6,355 nucleotides of DNA, from assembly GCA_030624545.1 (NCBI GenBank), contig JAUXJX010000128.1, positions 1 through 6,355 on the forward strand, given 5' to 3'. This document shows, one piece after another, positions 4,892-6,355 of this stretch. The DNA comes from Bacteroidota bacterium. Lineage in GTDB: Bacteria; Zhuqueibacterota; JdFR-76; DREG01. How positions within the stretch are numbered: the first letter of the stretch is position 1; every line of letters starts with the position of its first letter. The notes below the pieces were generated by a model, which ran no database searches, was not told where the DNA came from, and worked only from the letters and a program-made list of their open reading frames with translations. The translations under genes and the position numbers were made by a program.

Positions 4892-5938
4892 ATGGACAGT
4901 TTGATCGACAATTATCTAAAAGCTGAAGAAATCGAAGCGGTAAGGCTCCTCGTAAAAGAGAATGAGCGATTCATCATAACTACCCACGTTCATGCGGATG
5001 GAGACGGATTGGGAAGTGAACTCGGCTTGTATTACGCATTAAAGATAATGGGAAAGCAAGTCCGCATACTCAACCATAATCCTGTCCCGGCTTCATATGA
5101 TTTTCTGAATGAGGATGGCTCAATCGAAGTCTATGACCGGAAAAAACATGAATCTGTTGTTTCGCAGGTGCAGGTTTGCATCGTTATCGATGTGGGCGAC
5201 TGGGATAGGTTGAGGCAGCTTGGATCTGACATCAAGAAACATGAACTCACCCTCATGTGTGTGGACCATCACCCTGCCGTTGAGAAGTTTGGTGAAGTGA
5301 ACATTGTTCATCCGGGCGCTTCTTCAACGGGAGAAATTGTCTTTCTGTTGCTGCAAGCGCTTGGTATCGACCTCTCGTCCGAAATCTCCACCGCCCTGTA
5401 CACGGCCATTTTGACTGACACCGGCTCTTTCCGTTTTACCAATACTACGGTGAACAGCCATCAGATGGCGGGATACCTGATCGCCAGAGGTGTCGATCAT
5501 ATCGGAGTGTATCAACGTATCTATGAACGGGAACCGTTAGGGAAGATTAATCTGCTTACTGAGCTTCTATCAAATTTGAATTTTGAGTGTGATTCCAGGG
5601 TTGTATGGGCCGCAGTCTCCAGGGAAATGTTGAAGAAACATGGCGTTGGAGCACACGATACGGACGGGTTATCAGATTTTCCCAGAAGAATCTCCGGTGT
5701 GATGATCAGTATCCTGTTTTTGGAGATTGATGATTCGCTAACGAAAATTAGTTTCCGGTCGAACGGGGTGGTTTCCATTCACGATCTTGCCCAGGCATTT
5801 GGCGGCGGGGGGCATCCATACGCGTCCGGCGCGCTTGTCCGCCGGCCTATGGCTCGTGTAATCTCTGAATTCAAAGAGAAAATCTGTCGCTACTACGAGA
5901 CCAAGCTCACGAAATCGCCGCGGGAAATAAGCAGTTGA
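4892..5938 (+). CDS. nrnA: DHH/DHHA1 nanoRNase and pAp phosphatase NrnA
   Basis: NrnA degrades 2-5-nt RNAs to mononucleotides and removes the 3' phosphate of pAp, a product of sulfate assimilation and of acyl-carrier-protein turnover. The N-terminal DHH domain shows HVHADGDGLGS (H32, D36, D38), D100 in VIDVGD, DHH (125-127) and TDTGSFRF (D176). The C-terminal DHHA1 domain (about 235-330) has SFRS (287-290) and GGGGHPYASG (304-313), which bind the substrate. At 348 residues it is slightly longer than typical NrnA (about 310-330), with extra residues at both ends. Only a distant GAGGT (4875-4879, 12 bases from ATG 4892) could serve as ribosome binding site. It lies 47 nt after the MBL gene and is the last gene of the run. 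Related DHH enzymes that act on cyclic dinucleotides (GdpP, DhhP) are the main alternative; GdpP's PAS and GGDEF domains are absent. Confidence 0.9.
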   Translation: MDSLIDNYLKAEEIEAVRLLVKENERFIITTHVHADGDGLGSELGLYYALKIMGKQVRILNHNPVPASYDFLNEDGSIEVYDRKKHESVVSQVQVCIVIDVGDWDRLRQLGSDIKKHELTLMCVDHHPAVEKFGEVNIVHPGASSTGEIVFLLLQALGIDLSSEISTALYTAILTDTGSFRFTNTTVNSHQMAGYLIARGVDHIGVYQRIYEREPLGKINLLTELLSNLNFECDSRVVWAAVSREMLKKHGVGAHDTDGLSDFPRRISGVMISILFLEIDDSLTKISFRSNGVVSIHDLAQAFGGGGHPYASGALVRRPMARVISEFKEKICRYYETKLTKSPREISS

Positions 5939-5980
5939 TTTCGTCTGTTGGCCAACCTTCATAGTCAACTGACCTCTTTT
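5932..5980 (+). terminator. Weak terminator-like hairpin after nrnA
   Basis: CAGTTGATT (5932-5940), which includes the nrnA stop codon, pairs with AGTCAACTG (5963-5971) over nine positions with one G-U. The loop contains a perfect palindrome, GTTGGCCAAC (5947-5956). Only a short T-run (about 5977-5980) follows after a few bases. It could weakly end the operon, but the tract is poor. Confidence 0.3.
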
Positions 5981-6265
5981 CCGCTCTGCAGTTTGCGTCC
6001 AATTCCCTTCTTTGATCTCGAAAATCCACTTCAATGAAGAGGATGTCCGGGATGATCAGTTTCCGGCAGCGAAGGGATATTATTGACTGGCGAAGACAAC
6101 ATTAGGGCTCTTCGTTGATTAGGCGTAAGTAGTTGATTATAAATAAATTATTCAAATGTTAAATTGCTTTAACAACATCAATTCCGCTTGCTTTTAGTAA
6201 GCGAATGCTGTACGTTAATTTTCGTTTCCAAGACCATTATTCTGCCTTGCTACACGAGGGAAAAG
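5939..6265. other. Intergenic region upstream of partial gene
   Basis: These 327 nt hold no convincing gene; the longest + strand start (6034) gives only 23 codons and has no ribosome binding site. The DNA becomes A/T-rich from about 6120. It contains a candidate promoter (6115-6143) and two small hairpins: TGTTAAA-TTGC-TTTAACA (6157-6174) and CGCTTGC-TTTTA-GTAAGCG (6185-6203). Neither is followed by a T-tract. This looks like a promoter and leader for the gene starting at 6266. Confidence 0.5.
6115..6143 (+). promoter_or_regulatory. Candidate sigma70-type promoter
   Basis: TTGATT (6115-6120, four of six) and TATAAA (6138-6143, five of six) are separated by exactly 17 bp in an A/T-rich stretch. 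Transcription would begin near 6150 and give a leader of about 115 nt containing the two hairpins at 6157-6203. It faces the gene at 6266. Confidence 0.45.
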
Positions 6266-6355
6266 ATGTCAGAAAAAACGGGCATAAAGCTTGCCCATAA
6301 GACGCGATACGAAGAGAAGGGTCCCCTCTTTAACATTTTCTTGCAGCAGACCGAG
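6266..6355 (+). CDS. Unidentified protein, N-terminal fragment (cut by window end)
   Basis: The first 30 codons of an open frame that runs off the window. ATG 6266 has GAGGG at 6256-6260, five bases upstream, and a promoter candidate at 6115-6143, so a real start is likely. The visible residues begin MSEKTGIKLAHKTRYEEK and are polar and basic. There is no signal peptide or membrane segment at the N-terminus. I do not recognise a family from so short a stretch. It is co-directional with nrnA but separated by 327 nt, so it is probably a separate transcription unit. Confidence 0.6.
   Translation, partial: MSEKTGIKLAHKTRYEEKGPLFNIFLQQTE

Noticed and set aside
5738..6034. Minus-strand open frame across the nrnA end
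   Set aside because: It overlaps the conserved DHHA1 coding region in antisense and has no recognisable motif or start signal.
6034..6105. Small open frame of 23 codons after nrnA
   Set aside because: It has no ribosome binding site and is too short, and its arginine-rich composition looks like random translation of intergenic DNA.

Overview
The window looks like chromosomal DNA from a Gram-negative-type bacterium with mid-range G+C. Supporting signs are a membrane-anchored murein lytic transglycosylase, a Tat translocase and Shine-Dalgarno sites of the AGGAG/GGAGG type. The TatC, Dcd and NrnA sequences would suit a deltaproteobacterial or FCB-like lineage, but I cannot place the organism from sequence alone.

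Left part (1-1078): an accessory, non-housekeeping stretch. It holds a small exported leucine-rich-repeat (LRR) gene with three 66-bp repeats. A one-base deletion in the third repeat breaks the gene; restoring the base gives a family-like C-terminal LRR cap. The gene sits between two copies of a 39-bp direct repeat (34/39 identical, exactly 570 bp apart). Long imperfect hairpins, two candidate promoters and two hairpin/T-tract elements fill the non-coding DNA. The best promoter (829-857, TTGACA-17-TATATT) leads into a hairpin plus T9, then into a second, branched or pseudoknot-capable hairpin plus T8, all upstream of the transglycosylase.

Middle (1079-1848): one monocistronic lytic transglycosylase with its own ribosome binding site and a strong intrinsic terminator.

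Right part (1944-5938): five co-directional, closely spaced genes, probably one operon: tatC (twin-arginine export), dcd (dCTP deaminase), a PHP-domain phosphoesterase of the YciV/RNase AM type, a glyoxalase II-like metallo-beta-lactamase-fold hydrolase, and nrnA (DHH/DHHA1 nanoRNase and pAp phosphatase). Gaps are 44, 3, 13 and 47 nt. The functional thread is nucleotide and RNA-end metabolism: the PHP and NrnA families can both act on pAp and short RNA ends, and Dcd feeds dUMP synthesis.

Right edge (5939-6355): a 327-nt intergenic region with a candidate promoter and two small hairpins, then the first 30 codons of an unidentified gene cut by the window end.

I found no transposase, CRISPR array, rRNA or tRNA, and no convincing new multi-gene system. 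The structured non-coding DNA and decayed LRR element in the first 1 kb are the parts most worth a second look.
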